DNA of 64,000 bases, from contig NZ_GL985606.1 in assembly GCF_000220835.1 (NCBI RefSeq), positions 2,200,330-2,264,329 of the forward strand, written 5' to 3'. This document shows positions 30,374-40,432 of this stretch, piece by piece. The translations under genes and the position numbers were made by a program. Each line of letters opens with the position of its first letter. Position 1 is the stretch's first letter. The stretch comes from Actinomyces sp. oral taxon 448 str. F0400. Its GTDB lineage: Bacteria; Actinomycetota; Actinomycetes; Actinomycetales; Actinomycetaceae. A model generated the notes under the pieces. It searched no databases, was not told the origin of the DNA, and was given only the letters and a program-made list of their open reading frames with translations.

Positions 30374-32008
30374 TCACTCCTCCCCGGAGTCCGGCAGTCG
30401 GCGGTGGTCGTCACCGTGGTCGCCCCGGCTAGGGGCCTCGGAGCCGCCGGGGGCCTTTCCGCGGTCGCCCGCCGGGCTCGCGCTGCGCGGGGCCCGACTC
30501 GCGCTGCGCGAGGCCTGCCAGACCCCCTCCAGAACATCGCCGGGCAGGAGCGGATTGGCATGCCCGATGAAGACCGGGTCCTCCCCCGCCGCGCACTGGG
30601 CTTCGAAATCCTTCAGGGCGCCGAGGGCCCAGGGCGTCAGCCGCACGATGACGACGAGGTTGAGCACACCGAGCAGGCCCAGGGCGATGTCGGTCAGCGC
30701 CCACACGACCGGCAGGGTCAGGACGGTGCCGGCGAAGGCCGCAGCCGTGAGCACAATGCCCAGAACCTGCTCGGCGCGGCGCTCGCCTCCCAGGAAGTCG
30801 ACGTTGACTTGAGAGTAGGAATAGCAGCCCAGCACGGTGGAGAAGACGAGAACGAAGATGAGCGCGACCATGGGCCAGGTGGTCCATCCACCGAGGTGCT
30901 CGACGATGGCCTGCTGGGTCAGGACCGCACCGATGAGGCTGTCGTCGCCGGGCCGGTAGGCGTCGGTGGCCAGCAGGATGATCAGGCCCGTGGCAGTGCA
31001 TACGAGAATCGTGTCGACGAACACACCGAAGGATTGGACGAGGCCCTGTTTGACCGGGTGGGTGACGGTGGCGGTGCCGGCGGCGTTGGGGACGGTGCCC
31101 AGGCCGGCCTCGTTGGAGAACAGCCCGCGGCGCACACCGTTGATGACGGCGGCCGTCATGCCGCCGGCGACTCCGTACAGGGCCTGGTCGGCCCCGAAAG
31201 CCCCGCGAACGACCTCGGACAGGATTCGCGGGAGGTCGGCGAGATTGAGTAGGAGGACGACCAGGGCGACGAGCAGGTAGACCAGTGCCATGAGCGGGGC
31301 GACCCACTCGGTGACTCGAGCCACGGATTTCAATCCGCCCAGCACGATGGGCGCGGTCAGCAGGACCAGAGCGACGCCGACCATCCAGGGAGCGACTTCA
31401 GGAACGGTGGCATTGATGACGCCGGCCAGGGAATTGGTCTGCACCATGACAACGGTCACCCCGACGCTGATGATGCACAGTCCTGCGAAAACAGCGCTCC
31501 AGACCCTCGAGCCCAGTCCGTTCTTGATGTAGTAGGCGGGACCGCCGTGGAAGGTCAGGTCACGGCCGCGCTCCTTGAACACCTGGGCGAGCGTGGACTC
31601 CACGAAGGCGGTGGCCATGCCGATGACGGCGACCACCCACATCCAGAACAGGGCGCCCGGCCCCCCGGCGACGACGGCCAGGGCCACCCCGGCGACGTTG
31701 CCGATGCCCACGCGCGCGGCGAGCCCGACCGCGAAGGCCTGGAAGGAGGAGATGCCGCCCTCGGCCCCGGAACGGGAACGGACGATCGTGCGCATCATGG
31801 TGCCGAAGTGGCGCAGCTGGACTCCGCGGGTGCGCACCGTGAAGTACAGGCCGACAATCACCAGCAGCGCGGAGAGCACGTAGGTGTAGAAGTCGTCGTC
31901 AACCTTCTGCAAAGCGCATTCGACGGGGGTGCCGGTGCAGCCCGCGGCGGCGACCATGCCGCGCGCGCCGTTGACCGCCGAAGCCGCCGCGACTTGAACG
32001 GCGCTCAC
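30374..32008 (-). CDS. AGCS-family Na+:alanine/glycine symporter, copy 3
   Basis: 544-residue AGCS transporter with signature FSNEAGLGTVPNAAGTATVT. The N-terminus is extended (about 40 residues with Ala/Val-rich stretch and two cysteines before TM1). The C-terminal tail after NPLLPGDVLEGVWQ is long and very rich in Ser, Arg and Gly. GTG 32008 is chosen because GGGAG lies 7 bases before it. Stop abuts the start of copy 2; copy 4 ends 67 bases upstream. Confidence 0.92.
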   Translation of the reverse strand: MSAVQVAAASAVNGARGMVAAAGCTGTPVECALQKVDDDFYTYVLSALLVIVGLYFTVRTRGVQLRHFGTMMRTIVRSRSGAEGGISSFQAFAVGLAARVGIGNVAGVALAVVAGGPGALFWMWVVAVIGMATAFVESTLAQVFKERGRDLTFHGGPAYYIKNGLGSRVWSAVFAGLCIISVGVTVVMVQTNSLAGVINATVPEVAPWMVGVALVLLTAPIVLGGLKSVARVTEWVAPLMALVYLLVALVVLLLNLADLPRILSEVVRGAFGADQALYGVAGGMTAAVINGVRRGLFSNEAGLGTVPNAAGTATVTHPVKQGLVQSFGVFVDTILVCTATGLIILLATDAYRPGDDSLIGAVLTQQAIVEHLGGWTTWPMVALIFVLVFSTVLGCYSYSQVNVDFLGGERRAEQVLGIVLTAAAFAGTVLTLPVVWALTDIALGLLGVLNLVVIVRLTPWALGALKDFEAQCAAGEDPVFIGHANPLLPGDVLEGVWQASRSASRAPRSASPAGDRGKAPGGSEAPSRGDHGDDHRRLPDSGEE

Positions 32009-32075
32009 CGATCGGCTCCCGTCACAGCGGCGGGCCGGGGCGTCCCGGGGGTCGTCTCGGAGGTGGTCATGATCA

Positions 32076-33578
32076 TCAGTCCTCGGTGGTGGGAACGGGG
32101 CTCGGGAAAGCGGCGGAGGCCCAGACGTCGCCGGGCACATCCCCGGGCAGATACGGGTTGCCGTGCGCGTGGAAGACCGGCTCGACGACGCCGCGGGCTC
32201 GCTGGTTCTCGTAGTCTCGCAGAGCGCCGACGCCCCACCGGGACAGCCACAGCAGGGCGATGAGATTAGTCAGCGTCATCACCGCCATGGCGATGTCGAC
32301 GGCGTTCCACACGACGTCGAGGGCCAGAACCGCACCGGCGGTGGCGGAGGCGACGCAGACGACGCGGACCGCCCAGGACGCCCAGCGTTTGCCGCCGGTC
32401 AGATAGCTCATGTTGACGTCGGAGTAGACGTAGGCGGCGATGATCGAGGAGTAGGCGAGCACGAAGATGAGCACCGCCATGGGCAGAACCGTCCAACCGC
32501 CCAACTCGTGGGAGATGGCGAGCGTGGTGAGCGTGGCGGGGCCGGCCCCCTCGGCGGTCCAGGTCTGGGGACCGGCGATGAGGATGACGAAGGCGGTGGC
32601 GGTGCACACGACGATCGTGTCGATGAACACGCCGAGGGATTGGATGAAGCCCTGCTGAACGGGATGGGACACGGTGGCGGTGGCAGCCGCGTTGGGGGCG
32701 GTGCCCTGGCCCGCCTCGTTGGAGAACAGGCCCCGCTTGGTGCCGTTGATGACGGCGGCCAGAACGCCGCCGCCCAACCCGCCGACGAGCGGTTCGGGCG
32801 CGAAGGCCGAGGAGAGGATCCGGCCGATGACGCGAAGGAACTCGTCGAGGTTCACCAGGCAGATGATGAGGATCAGGACGATGTAGACCAGCGCCATGAC
32901 GGGAGCCATCCACTCGGTGACGCGGGCCACGGCACGGATGCCGCCGAAGACGACGACGGCGGTGAGCACGAGAACGAGCCCCGCGACGACCAGCTGGGCG
33001 GCGCTCAGCCCGCCGAAACCCGGCAGCGGCGACTCACTCCCGCCCCCGAGAGCCGCCACCAGGGTCCCGGCGATGGCGTTGGACTGCACGGAGGTGATGA
33101 CGAAACCGCAGGTGACCACGGTGATCGCGGCGAAGACCGCGGCGAGAGTCCGGTTGCCCACGCCGCGGGCCATGTAGAAGGCGGGACCGCCGCGGAATGA
33201 GCCGTCGGAGGCGCGGACCTTGAAAACCTGGGCGAGGGTGGCCTCGAAGAAGGCGGTGGCCATGCCGACGCCGGCGACCACCCACATCCAGAAGACGGCG
33301 CCGGGCCCGCCCATGAGCAGAGCGGCCGCCACGCCGAAGACGTTGCCGACCCCGACCCGGGCGGCCAGGGAGATGGCGAAGACCTGGAAGGAGGAGATGC
33401 CACCCTCGGCCCCGGAGCGTGAGCCGCCGACCTGCCGAACCATGTCGGGCAGGTGGCGCACCTGAACGCCGCGGGTGATGACGGTGAGGAACAGGCCCGT
33501 GGCGATGAGGACCCACATGGTGATGTGGACCGTGATCCAGTCAGCGGCGGTTTGGAGAGAGGCGGCGAGGGCGTCCAT
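32076..33578 (-). CDS. AGCS-family Na+:alanine/glycine symporter, copy 4
   Basis: 500-residue AGCS transporter with intact signature FSNEAGQGTAPNAAATATVSHPVQQG and tail NPYLPGDVPGDVW. First gene of the probable copy 4-3-2 operon. Start ATG 33578 gives a short amphipathic leader before TM1; the ribosome-binding site is weak. Its upstream neighbour on the same strand is oleate hydratase, 133 bases away. Confidence 0.93.
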   Translation of the reverse strand: MDALAASLQTAADWITVHITMWVLIATGLFLTVITRGVQVRHLPDMVRQVGGSRSGAEGGISSFQVFAISLAARVGVGNVFGVAAALLMGGPGAVFWMWVVAGVGMATAFFEATLAQVFKVRASDGSFRGGPAFYMARGVGNRTLAAVFAAITVVTCGFVITSVQSNAIAGTLVAALGGGSESPLPGFGGLSAAQLVVAGLVLVLTAVVVFGGIRAVARVTEWMAPVMALVYIVLILIICLVNLDEFLRVIGRILSSAFAPEPLVGGLGGGVLAAVINGTKRGLFSNEAGQGTAPNAAATATVSHPVQQGFIQSLGVFIDTIVVCTATAFVILIAGPQTWTAEGAGPATLTTLAISHELGGWTVLPMAVLIFVLAYSSIIAAYVYSDVNMSYLTGGKRWASWAVRVVCVASATAGAVLALDVVWNAVDIAMAVMTLTNLIALLWLSRWGVGALRDYENQRARGVVEPVFHAHGNPYLPGDVPGDVWASAAFPSPVPTTED

Positions 33579-33711
33579 GAGAGGGGACCTTTGCGCTCAA
33601 GAAGGGGATAGGGGACAGCAACGCCCGGCATCGTCTCATACTCGGCGTCCGAGCCTCGGCAAGGGCCCGCCTCGGGATGTTCCCACCGCCATCGACCCCG
33701 GTCATGCCGCT

Positions 33712-35499
33712 TCAGGGCAGGATGTCCTCGTAGTAGGTGCCGCGCAGGAACCTGGTGAGCATCTTCTCACCGGGCAGGGAGCCGTCGTTGAGCGTCTTGG
33801 CAGCGGCCAGGAGAGCCCGGATGTCGTACTGCGCGGGCCAGACCGGCGGAACGTCACGATCCAGATCGAGCAGTCCGTAGACGGCCATCATCGCGGTGCG
33901 CGCAGAGCCCTCGGTCGTGAAGACGCAGTCGTCGGGCGTCTCGACGAACTGGCCGAGAAGAGCGAGGTTGACGCACCCGTCCGGGATGACCCCGGGGCGG
34001 TCGCCGGCACGACGAGGCATGAAGAAGGAGGTGATGTAGGGCATCGTGGCCAGGCGCACCAAAGTGCGCTCCCTGATCTGGTCGAACTGACTGATCAGAC
34101 CGAAGTGGTAGCAGTACTCCTTGAGGACCTCCTCGCCCGTGCACTCGATCATCGGCTTGCGCACGCAGTTGCCCAGAGCGTGCGGATAGAGCCCGTAGGC
34201 CCAGGCGACCCCCCAGTCGGCCGGCTGAGAGCGGAATTGGGGCTGACGGTTCATGGTCAGCGACAGGCACCAGCCGGAGTCCTCCGCAGTGATGATGCCG
34301 CCGGTGACGGTGCGCCCGGACAGGGGGTCGTTGCCGGTCAGCTCGCGGATCCTGCCCAGGAAGGGGTGATCGGCTCCCATGAAACTGAAGGAGGCCGACT
34401 CCCACACGGTCTTGTGCGGGTCGGAGCAGAAGACGTCCGGGCGGCCGAAGACCGCGGATTTCCTAGCGAGATTGCGCCACAGGGTCCAGGCACCACCCGG
34501 ACGGTCGGTGTGGAAGGGCGGAACGGTGTCCATGTCCCCGTAGCCGGTGGACTCGGTGCACGATCCGATCGTGGCGAGAACGAAGTCCTTCTCAGCGACG
34601 TCGATGCGGTCCCGGCCGCCATCGGCGTGATGAAAGAGAATTCCGTTGACGACCTTGCGTCCGGAGGTGATCGTCATCTCGAGATCGTCGACGCACGTGT
34701 CGTACTGGAGGACCACGCCCTTGCCCTTCAGCCAGTCGACCAGCGGCACGATGAACGACTCGAACTGGTTGTAGCGGGAGAAGCGCAGGCAGGACAGATC
34801 CGAGAAACCGGGGAGATACTGGAGGAAACGGTGCATATACCGCTTCATCTCCGTCAGCGACTCGTACTGCTGGAAGGCGAACATCGTCTTGAACAGCGTG
34901 TAGAAGTTCGAGGCGAGGAAGTCGGCGTCGAACCAATCCTCGATAGTCTTACCGAACGTGTCCTCCTCCCTGGCCATGAGGAGCCTGACGACGGCGCGCT
35001 GACCTTTCTTGCCCACTCCCATCCTGTAGGCGTCCCGTCGCTTCCCGCGGTGGTGGATGATGCGGCAGGGGTCGATGTTCGGGTCGTTCTCGTTGACGGT
35101 CCGGAATTCGTCGAGGACCGTGTAGGGCGCAGGCATCTCCAGGGCGGGGATTTCGCGCATGATGTCCCAGAAGCACTCGAAGTGCTGGCCCATCTCGCGT
35201 CCGCCGCGAGTGATGAAGCCCCTGCCGGTGTCGCCGGCGCCGTCGAAGGAGCCGCCGGGGACGGGGAGCTGCTCGAGGATGGTGATGTTGCGCCCGGGCA
35301 TGCGTCCGTCACGGACAAGGAACGCCGCGGCGAGCAGGGCGCCGATGCCCGAGCCCACGAGATAGGCCCTACGCTCGGCGACATCGGACGGAGGAGTCGG
35401 ATGATTGTGGGTGTACAGGCCCAGGTCGTTGTGGACGAAGGGGTTCCCATCGGGCGAGACGGGGAAGGTCCGCTGGTAGACGCGCTTGGTGCTGGTCAT
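33712..35499 (-). CDS. ohyA: Oleate hydratase (myosin-cross-reactive antigen family)
   Basis: 595-residue FAD-dependent fatty-acid double-bond hydratase that turns oleate into 10-hydroxystearate; in pathogens it detoxifies host unsaturated fatty acids. FAD motif YLVGSGIGALLAAAFLVRDG with ILEQ, then RGGREMGQHFECFWD (active-site region), the long conserved MFAFQQYESLTEMKRYMHRF, and GSCTESTGYGD. GGAGGAG lies right before ATG. Full length and intact; transcribed alone or into the symporter operon. Confidence 0.95.
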   Translation of the reverse strand: MTSTKRVYQRTFPVSPDGNPFVHNDLGLYTHNHPTPPSDVAERRAYLVGSGIGALLAAAFLVRDGRMPGRNITILEQLPVPGGSFDGAGDTGRGFITRGGREMGQHFECFWDIMREIPALEMPAPYTVLDEFRTVNENDPNIDPCRIIHHRGKRRDAYRMGVGKKGQRAVVRLLMAREEDTFGKTIEDWFDADFLASNFYTLFKTMFAFQQYESLTEMKRYMHRFLQYLPGFSDLSCLRFSRYNQFESFIVPLVDWLKGKGVVLQYDTCVDDLEMTITSGRKVVNGILFHHADGGRDRIDVAEKDFVLATIGSCTESTGYGDMDTVPPFHTDRPGGAWTLWRNLARKSAVFGRPDVFCSDPHKTVWESASFSFMGADHPFLGRIRELTGNDPLSGRTVTGGIITAEDSGWCLSLTMNRQPQFRSQPADWGVAWAYGLYPHALGNCVRKPMIECTGEEVLKEYCYHFGLISQFDQIRERTLVRLATMPYITSFFMPRRAGDRPGVIPDGCVNLALLGQFVETPDDCVFTTEGSARTAMMAVYGLLDLDRDVPPVWPAQYDIRALLAAAKTLNDGSLPGEKMLTRFLRGTYYEDILP

Positions 35500-35687
35500 G
35501 GTCTCCTCCTGTCAGCAGCCGGATAGATACGGTGTCCGCCCGCGCCGACGCGGCACGGCAGCGATCGGCGTGAGTACCGCCACCCTATGCCCGGGATCCG
35601 GTTCACCCCGGGAACCCGCGGCGGCCGCGCCCCGCACCCACAGAGGACGCCATCAGAACCCGCCGGGGCCCGTGAGACCATGGCGGC

Positions 35688-38396
35688 ATGCCTCCAACCA
35701 CCTCGTCGTCCCCGGCTCCGGCGCTCAATGCGATGCTCGACTCCCTCATTCCGGCCGACGACCCCGAGCGGGTGCCCGAGCCCGAGGAGGTCTACCTCGC
35801 CTTCAACGAGTGGGCCCAGTCCACCGGCCGCCCCCTCTACCCGCACCAGGACGAGGCTCTGAGCCGGATCCTGGAGGGCAGGCACGTCATCGCCGCCACC
35901 CCCACGGGATCGGGCAAGTCCATGATCGCGCTCGCGGCCCACACGGCCTCGCTCGCCCGCGGCGGCCGCTCCTACTACACGGCCCCTCTCAAGGCCCTGG
36001 TCAGCGAGAAATTCTTCGAGCTGGTGCGCCTGTTCGGCGCCGACAACGTCGGCATGGTCACCGGCGACACCTCCATCAACGCCGCCGCCCCCATCATCTG
36101 CTGCACCGCGGAGATCCTGGCCAACCAGTCGCTGCGCGAAGGCGAGGAGCTCGACGTCGACACGGTGGTGATGGACGAGTTCCACTACTACGCCGATCCC
36201 CAGCGCGGCTGGGCCTGGCAGGTCCCGCTCCTGGAGCTCCCCCGGGCGCAGATGGTGCTTATGTCGGCCACTCTGGGCGACGTATCCTTCCTGGCCGCCG
36301 ACATGGACAGGCGCACGGGCCGCGAGGTCGCGGTCCTGGACAAGGCCGAGCGGCCCGTGCCCCTGGAGATGGAATACGTCGTCGAACCCATCGGCGAGCT
36401 ACTTCAACGGCTGGTGGGACAGGGCAGGGCCCCGATCTACGTGGTCCATTTCTCCCAGAAGGAGGCGATCGACAGGGCGACCTCGCTGCTGAGCGTGGAC
36501 CTGGGCGCTCGGGCGCACAAGAACGAGATCGCCGCCGCCCTGGGGGACTTCCGCTTCGGCGGCGGATTCGGTGCCACTGTGTCGCGCCTGCTGCGCCGCG
36601 GCATCGGCATCCACCACGCAGGCATGCTGCCGCGCTACAGACGGCTCGTCGAACGCCTGGCTCGCGCGGGCCTGCTCGCCGTCATCTGCGGCACTGACAC
36701 CCTCGGGGTGGGCATCAACGTCCCCATCCGCTCCGTGGTGCTCACCAGCCTGGTCAAGTTCGACGGGACTAAGGAGCGTCACCTCACCGCCCGCGAATTC
36801 CACCAGATCGCCGGCCGGGCGGGCCGAGCAGGATTCGACACCCGCGGGTACGTCTGCGTCCAGGCCCCCGAGCACGTCATCGAGAACGCGCGCGCTCTGG
36901 CCAGGGCGGGCGACGACGAGCGCAAGCGCCGCAGGATCGTGCGCAAGAAGGCGCCCGAGGGTCGGGTCAACTGGACGGACAAGACGTATTCGCGCCTGCG
37001 CGACGCCGCCCCGGAGACCCTCACCGGCCAGTTCCAGGTCACCACCACCATGGTCCTGAACCTTATGGAGCGGAACGGCGACCCGGTGGCCGCCATGGCC
37101 GAGCTGCTCTCCCGCGTCCACGACAACGAAGCCGCGCGGCGCCGGCACGTGCGCCGCGCGATCAAGATCTACCTCTCACTGCGCACCGCCGGGGTCCTCT
37201 CCCACGCCTCCAGTGCGCAGGCGGCAGCCGACGGGCGCCCCCGGCTGCGCCTGGCCGTCGACCTGCCCGATGACTTCGCCCTCAACCAGCCGCTGGCGCC
37301 CTTCGCCCTGGCGGCCATGGACCTGCTGAACGTGGACTCCCCCGAGCACACGCTCGACGTCGTCTCCGCGGTGGAGGCCACTCTCGACGACCCGCGTCCC
37401 CTTCTGCACGCCCAGCAGCGGGCCGCGCGCGGCGAGGCGATCGCCGCGATGAAGGCCGAAGGGCTCGACTACGACGAACGCATGGCGGCCCTGGAGGAGA
37501 TCACCTGGCCCCAGCCGCTGGCCGACCTTCTGGGCCCCGCCCTGGAGATGTACAAGCAGTCCAACCCCTGGATCGCCGAATACGAGCTGCACCCCAAGAG
37601 TGTGGTGCGCGACATGGTCGAGAACGCCATGACCTTCTCCGACCTGATCTCCCGCTACGAGCTCGGCCGTTCCGAGGGCGTGGTCCTGCGCTACCTCACC
37701 GATGCCTACCGAGCCCTGCGTCAGGTCGTGCCCGAGGAGCACCGTACAGACGAGGTCGACGAGCTCGTCGACTGGCTCGGCGCCCTGGTGCGCGCCGTCG
37801 ATTCCTCTCTGCTGGACGAGTGGGAGGCTTTGGGCGCGGCGCAGTCCGGCCAGGCCGAGAAGGTTGCGGACGCGCTGAAGGACGAGCGCTCGGAGGCGGA
37901 CGACTCCGCCGGCGTCGAACGGGCCTTCGGAGCGGATGCCGACGGGAGGGTCGCCTTCACCCGCAACCGGCACGCCTTCCGGGTGGCGGTGCGCCGCGAG
38001 ATGTTCCGCCGCGTCGAGCTCATGGCGCGCGACGACGTCGAGGGCCTGGCCGAGCTGGATGCGGCCTCCGGCTGGGACGGAGAACGCTGGGACGCGGCGC
38101 TGGCTCGCTACTGGGACGAGTACGACTGGATCGGCACGGACAACGCCGCCCGCGCGGCTGCTCTAGCACCGCTGGACGAGACGCCCGACGGGGCCGCGCT
38201 GGCGGCCGCCGGGGTCCCGGAGCGACTACGGGAGGCCCTGGAGACCTCGGGCCGGCGGGTCTGGCTGGCCACCCAGATCATCGACGACCCGCAGGCCGAC
38301 CATGACTGGCGGCTGACCGCCCTGGTGGACCCGGCCGAGTGCGACAGGGCGGAGCACGCCGTCATCCACCTGCTGAGCGTCGGGCCACAGAGCTGA
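35688..38396 (+). CDS. DEAD/DEAH-box helicase with C-terminal DUF3516-like region
   Basis: 902-residue superfamily 2 helicase of the Ski2-like group. Walker A ATPTGSGKSM (about residues 66-75), motif II DEFH in VVMDEFHYYADPQRGWAW, motif III MSATLGD, motif V GTDTLGVGINVPIR and motif VI HQIAGRAGRAGFD. After residue 450 comes the long actinobacterial DUF3516-type region with acidic segments. The role of this widespread actinobacterial helicase is not established; RNA processing is likely from its relation to Ski2/Mtr4. Single-gene unit, convergent with the GyrI-like gene. Confidence 0.9.
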   Translation: MPPTTSSSPAPALNAMLDSLIPADDPERVPEPEEVYLAFNEWAQSTGRPLYPHQDEALSRILEGRHVIAATPTGSGKSMIALAAHTASLARGGRSYYTAPLKALVSEKFFELVRLFGADNVGMVTGDTSINAAAPIICCTAEILANQSLREGEELDVDTVVMDEFHYYADPQRGWAWQVPLLELPRAQMVLMSATLGDVSFLAADMDRRTGREVAVLDKAERPVPLEMEYVVEPIGELLQRLVGQGRAPIYVVHFSQKEAIDRATSLLSVDLGARAHKNEIAAALGDFRFGGGFGATVSRLLRRGIGIHHAGMLPRYRRLVERLARAGLLAVICGTDTLGVGINVPIRSVVLTSLVKFDGTKERHLTAREFHQIAGRAGRAGFDTRGYVCVQAPEHVIENARALARAGDDERKRRRIVRKKAPEGRVNWTDKTYSRLRDAAPETLTGQFQVTTTMVLNLMERNGDPVAAMAELLSRVHDNEAARRRHVRRAIKIYLSLRTAGVLSHASSAQAAADGRPRLRLAVDLPDDFALNQPLAPFALAAMDLLNVDSPEHTLDVVSAVEATLDDPRPLLHAQQRAARGEAIAAMKAEGLDYDERMAALEEITWPQPLADLLGPALEMYKQSNPWIAEYELHPKSVVRDMVENAMTFSDLISRYELGRSEGVVLRYLTDAYRALRQVVPEEHRTDEVDELVDWLGALVRAVDSSLLDEWEALGAAQSGQAEKVADALKDERSEADDSAGVERAFGADADGRVAFTRNRHAFRVAVRREMFRRVELMARDDVEGLAELDAASGWDGERWDAALARYWDEYDWIGTDNAARAAALAPLDETPDGAALAAAGVPERLREALETSGRRVWLATQIIDDPQADHDWRLTALVDPAECDRAEHAVIHLLSVGPQS

Positions 38397-38436
38397 TCGA
38401 TCTCCTCCTCCCCGCAGCGGTCGGCCGCCTCGCGGA

Positions 38437-38452
38437 CTCCCGGACCCGGGAG
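38437..38452. terminator. Hairpin between convergent helicase and GyrI-like genes
   Basis: CTCCCG-GACC-CGGGAG: six base pairs with a tetraloop, in the 60-base gap between converging genes. Confidence 0.4.
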
Positions 38453-38456
38453 ATCC

Positions 38457-39071
38457 TCAGACCGGCCGCACGGGCTGGCGCAGGACGGTCCGCATCCGCT
38501 CAGGAGCCGTGCGTCGGGGGTCGGACAGGTAGATCTCGTGGTGGGGCCCGTTCCAGGTCAGCCCGCGTTCGGGCATGATCTCGTCATGCAGGCGCGCCAA
38601 CACGGGGCCTTCCTCGTCGTAGGTCCCCACGTGGAGGATCTGAAGACAGCGCCCTTCGGCCAGAGAGAGCGGGCGAAGCGACGAGACGGGAAGGTCGGGC
38701 TTCTTCCGGGAGGCGGCCGCGAGGCCCTCCGCGATGTCCGCCGCACCAACGGCGTCGGGGAGTGGGATCAGCATGGTCCAGTCCCACTCGTCCTTGTCGC
38801 GGACGGTGAAGGCGTCGCGGTCGGCACTGGTCCACAGTCCTTCGAGGGGGCCGACGACGAAGTCGTCCCCGGTGCGGGCCCTGAAGGCCGCGCGGACCGC
38901 ATAGGCGCTCATGTACAGGCTCTGGACCGCGGTGGTGTAGGCGGACGAGGTGTTGGGGTCGCCATGACCGTCAACCGCCAGGTGGGTCGTCTCCGGTACG
39001 TCGACCTCGGTGAAGTCGGTCGACGGCGGGTGGTAGAGGTCCTTGCGGTCCTTCTTCATATCGATTCTCAT
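38457..39071 (-). CDS. GyrI-like small-molecule-binding protein
   Basis: 204-residue protein with a GyrI-like fold signature: N-terminal TDFTEVDVPETTHLAVDGHGDPN, central SADRDAFTVRDKDEWDWTMLIPLPD, and the end RLHDEIMPERGLTWNGPHHEIYLSDPRR. Related proteins bind hydrophobic ligands and some hydrolyse reactive or cyclopropanoid compounds. It stands alone with no HTH domain, so it is not an AraC-type regulator. GGAG precedes ATG 39071 by about 5 bases. Confidence 0.83.
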   Translation of the reverse strand: MRIDMKKDRKDLYHPPSTDFTEVDVPETTHLAVDGHGDPNTSSAYTTAVQSLYMSAYAVRAAFRARTGDDFVVGPLEGLWTSADRDAFTVRDKDEWDWTMLIPLPDAVGAADIAEGLAAASRKKPDLPVSSLRPLSLAEGRCLQILHVGTYDEEGPVLARLHDEIMPERGLTWNGPHHEIYLSDPRRTAPERMRTVLRQPVRPV

Positions 39072-39305
39072 CGTGTCTCCTTCGAGGGCGCGGCGGACGC
39101 GGCACAGCGGAACCGGACATGATCGCCGGCCCGTCGGACTCGCATCTCAGCGTGGCCCCGTTATCCGTCTTGACTCCGTGGGAAGGTCAAGGCGGTACCC
39201 GCGGTGGTCCCCCAGGCGGGTCCGAGCGCAGCCCGGTCCCGACCCGCTCAGCGCGGGCCCCGGTCGGGCCGCCCGGGACCCCGTCCCGGCCGACGCGCCT
39301 CGCGC

Positions 39306-40283
39306 TCAGCGTGGGCGGGCGGTGCTCCGAACAGCGTCCCGCAGCTCCGCCGTGTCCGCCGGGGTGGTGCGGCAGCAGCCGCCGATGAGCCGCACGCCGG
39401 CGTCGAGCCATGCGGAAGTTGACGCCGTCAACCGCCCCCGCCCGACGGTGGCCCGCCAGGTCCTGGTGACCGGGTCGTAGACGTCCCCGGAGTTGGGGTA
39501 GGCCACCAGCGGCTTGTCCGCAGCCGCGCGCAGCACAGGCAGAGCCCGGTCGACGACCGGAGGCGCCACGCAGTTGAGGCCGACGGCGACAACGTTGCGC
39601 GCCCGCTGCGCCCATGCGGCCGCCCGCGCCAACGGGGTGCCGTCGGCCAGATGCGCGCCGTCGGGGCGCACCTGGAAGGAGACCCAGCATTCGGCATCGG
39701 GCAGGCGCTCCCCGATCCGCTCGGTCAGCCATCGAGCCTCGTCCAGGCGCGGCTGGGTCTCAATGGCGAAGAGCCGCAGCCCCTCAGCGGCCAGAACCTC
39801 CAGGCGCGGCAGGTGGACTCGGGCGAAGTCCGGAGCGCGCATCCCGTAGGCCCCGGTGTACTCCGACCCGTCCGCCAGCCAGGCGCCGTAGGGGCCGATG
39901 CTGCCCGCCACGAGCACGGCCTCGCGCGGCTGGACGGCCGTGTACCGGTCACGGGCGCCCAGCGCCAGGCGCGCGGAGGCCGCAATGACGGCGCGGGCCT
40001 CGTCCTCGGTACGACCGGCGCGCAGGAGCGCGGGGACGACGGCCTGGTAGGAGTTCGTGCAGATGACCCGAGCACCGGCGGTGAGATAGTCCGCATGGAC
40101 GGCGGCGATCGCCTCGGGCGCCTCGGTCAGAGCGAGGGCCGACCACAGCCCGCTCGTCGTGTCGACTCCCCGGGCGCCGAGCTCGGTGCCCATGGCGCCG
40201 TCGAGGACGACGGGACCAGCCGCCATCAGGTCGGACAGGAGGATCCGGGGGCGTCGCCCGTCCGGAGCCGGAGGGGATCGCAT
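39306..40283 (-). CDS. mmuM: Homocysteine S-methyltransferase
   Basis: 325-residue zinc enzyme moving a methyl group from S-methylmethionine (or SAM) to homocysteine to give methionine. VLDGAMGTELGARGVD at the N-terminus, the first zinc Cys in VGLNCVAPP and the Cys pair in LIGGCCRTTP are intact. No S-methylmethionine permease (mmuP) is adjacent. It is divergent from ybaK. Confidence 0.92.
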   Translation of the reverse strand: MRSPPAPDGRRPRILLSDLMAAGPVVLDGAMGTELGARGVDTTSGLWSALALTEAPEAIAAVHADYLTAGARVICTNSYQAVVPALLRAGRTEDEARAVIAASARLALGARDRYTAVQPREAVLVAGSIGPYGAWLADGSEYTGAYGMRAPDFARVHLPRLEVLAAEGLRLFAIETQPRLDEARWLTERIGERLPDAECWVSFQVRPDGAHLADGTPLARAAAWAQRARNVVAVGLNCVAPPVVDRALPVLRAAADKPLVAYPNSGDVYDPVTRTWRATVGRGRLTASTSAWLDAGVRLIGGCCRTTPADTAELRDAVRSTARPR

Positions 40284-40432
40284 GACGACACGCTAACCGA
40301 ATCGAAGACTGGCCGCGTCCTTCACCGGTTTCTGCGTCCGAACCATCGGGTCTCCTCCACTCATCCCGCCCGGACCGGGCGCCGCCCCCTCCCCCGCACG
40401 CCCCGCCGCCCGTCACGAGTAGAGTCGGCGCC

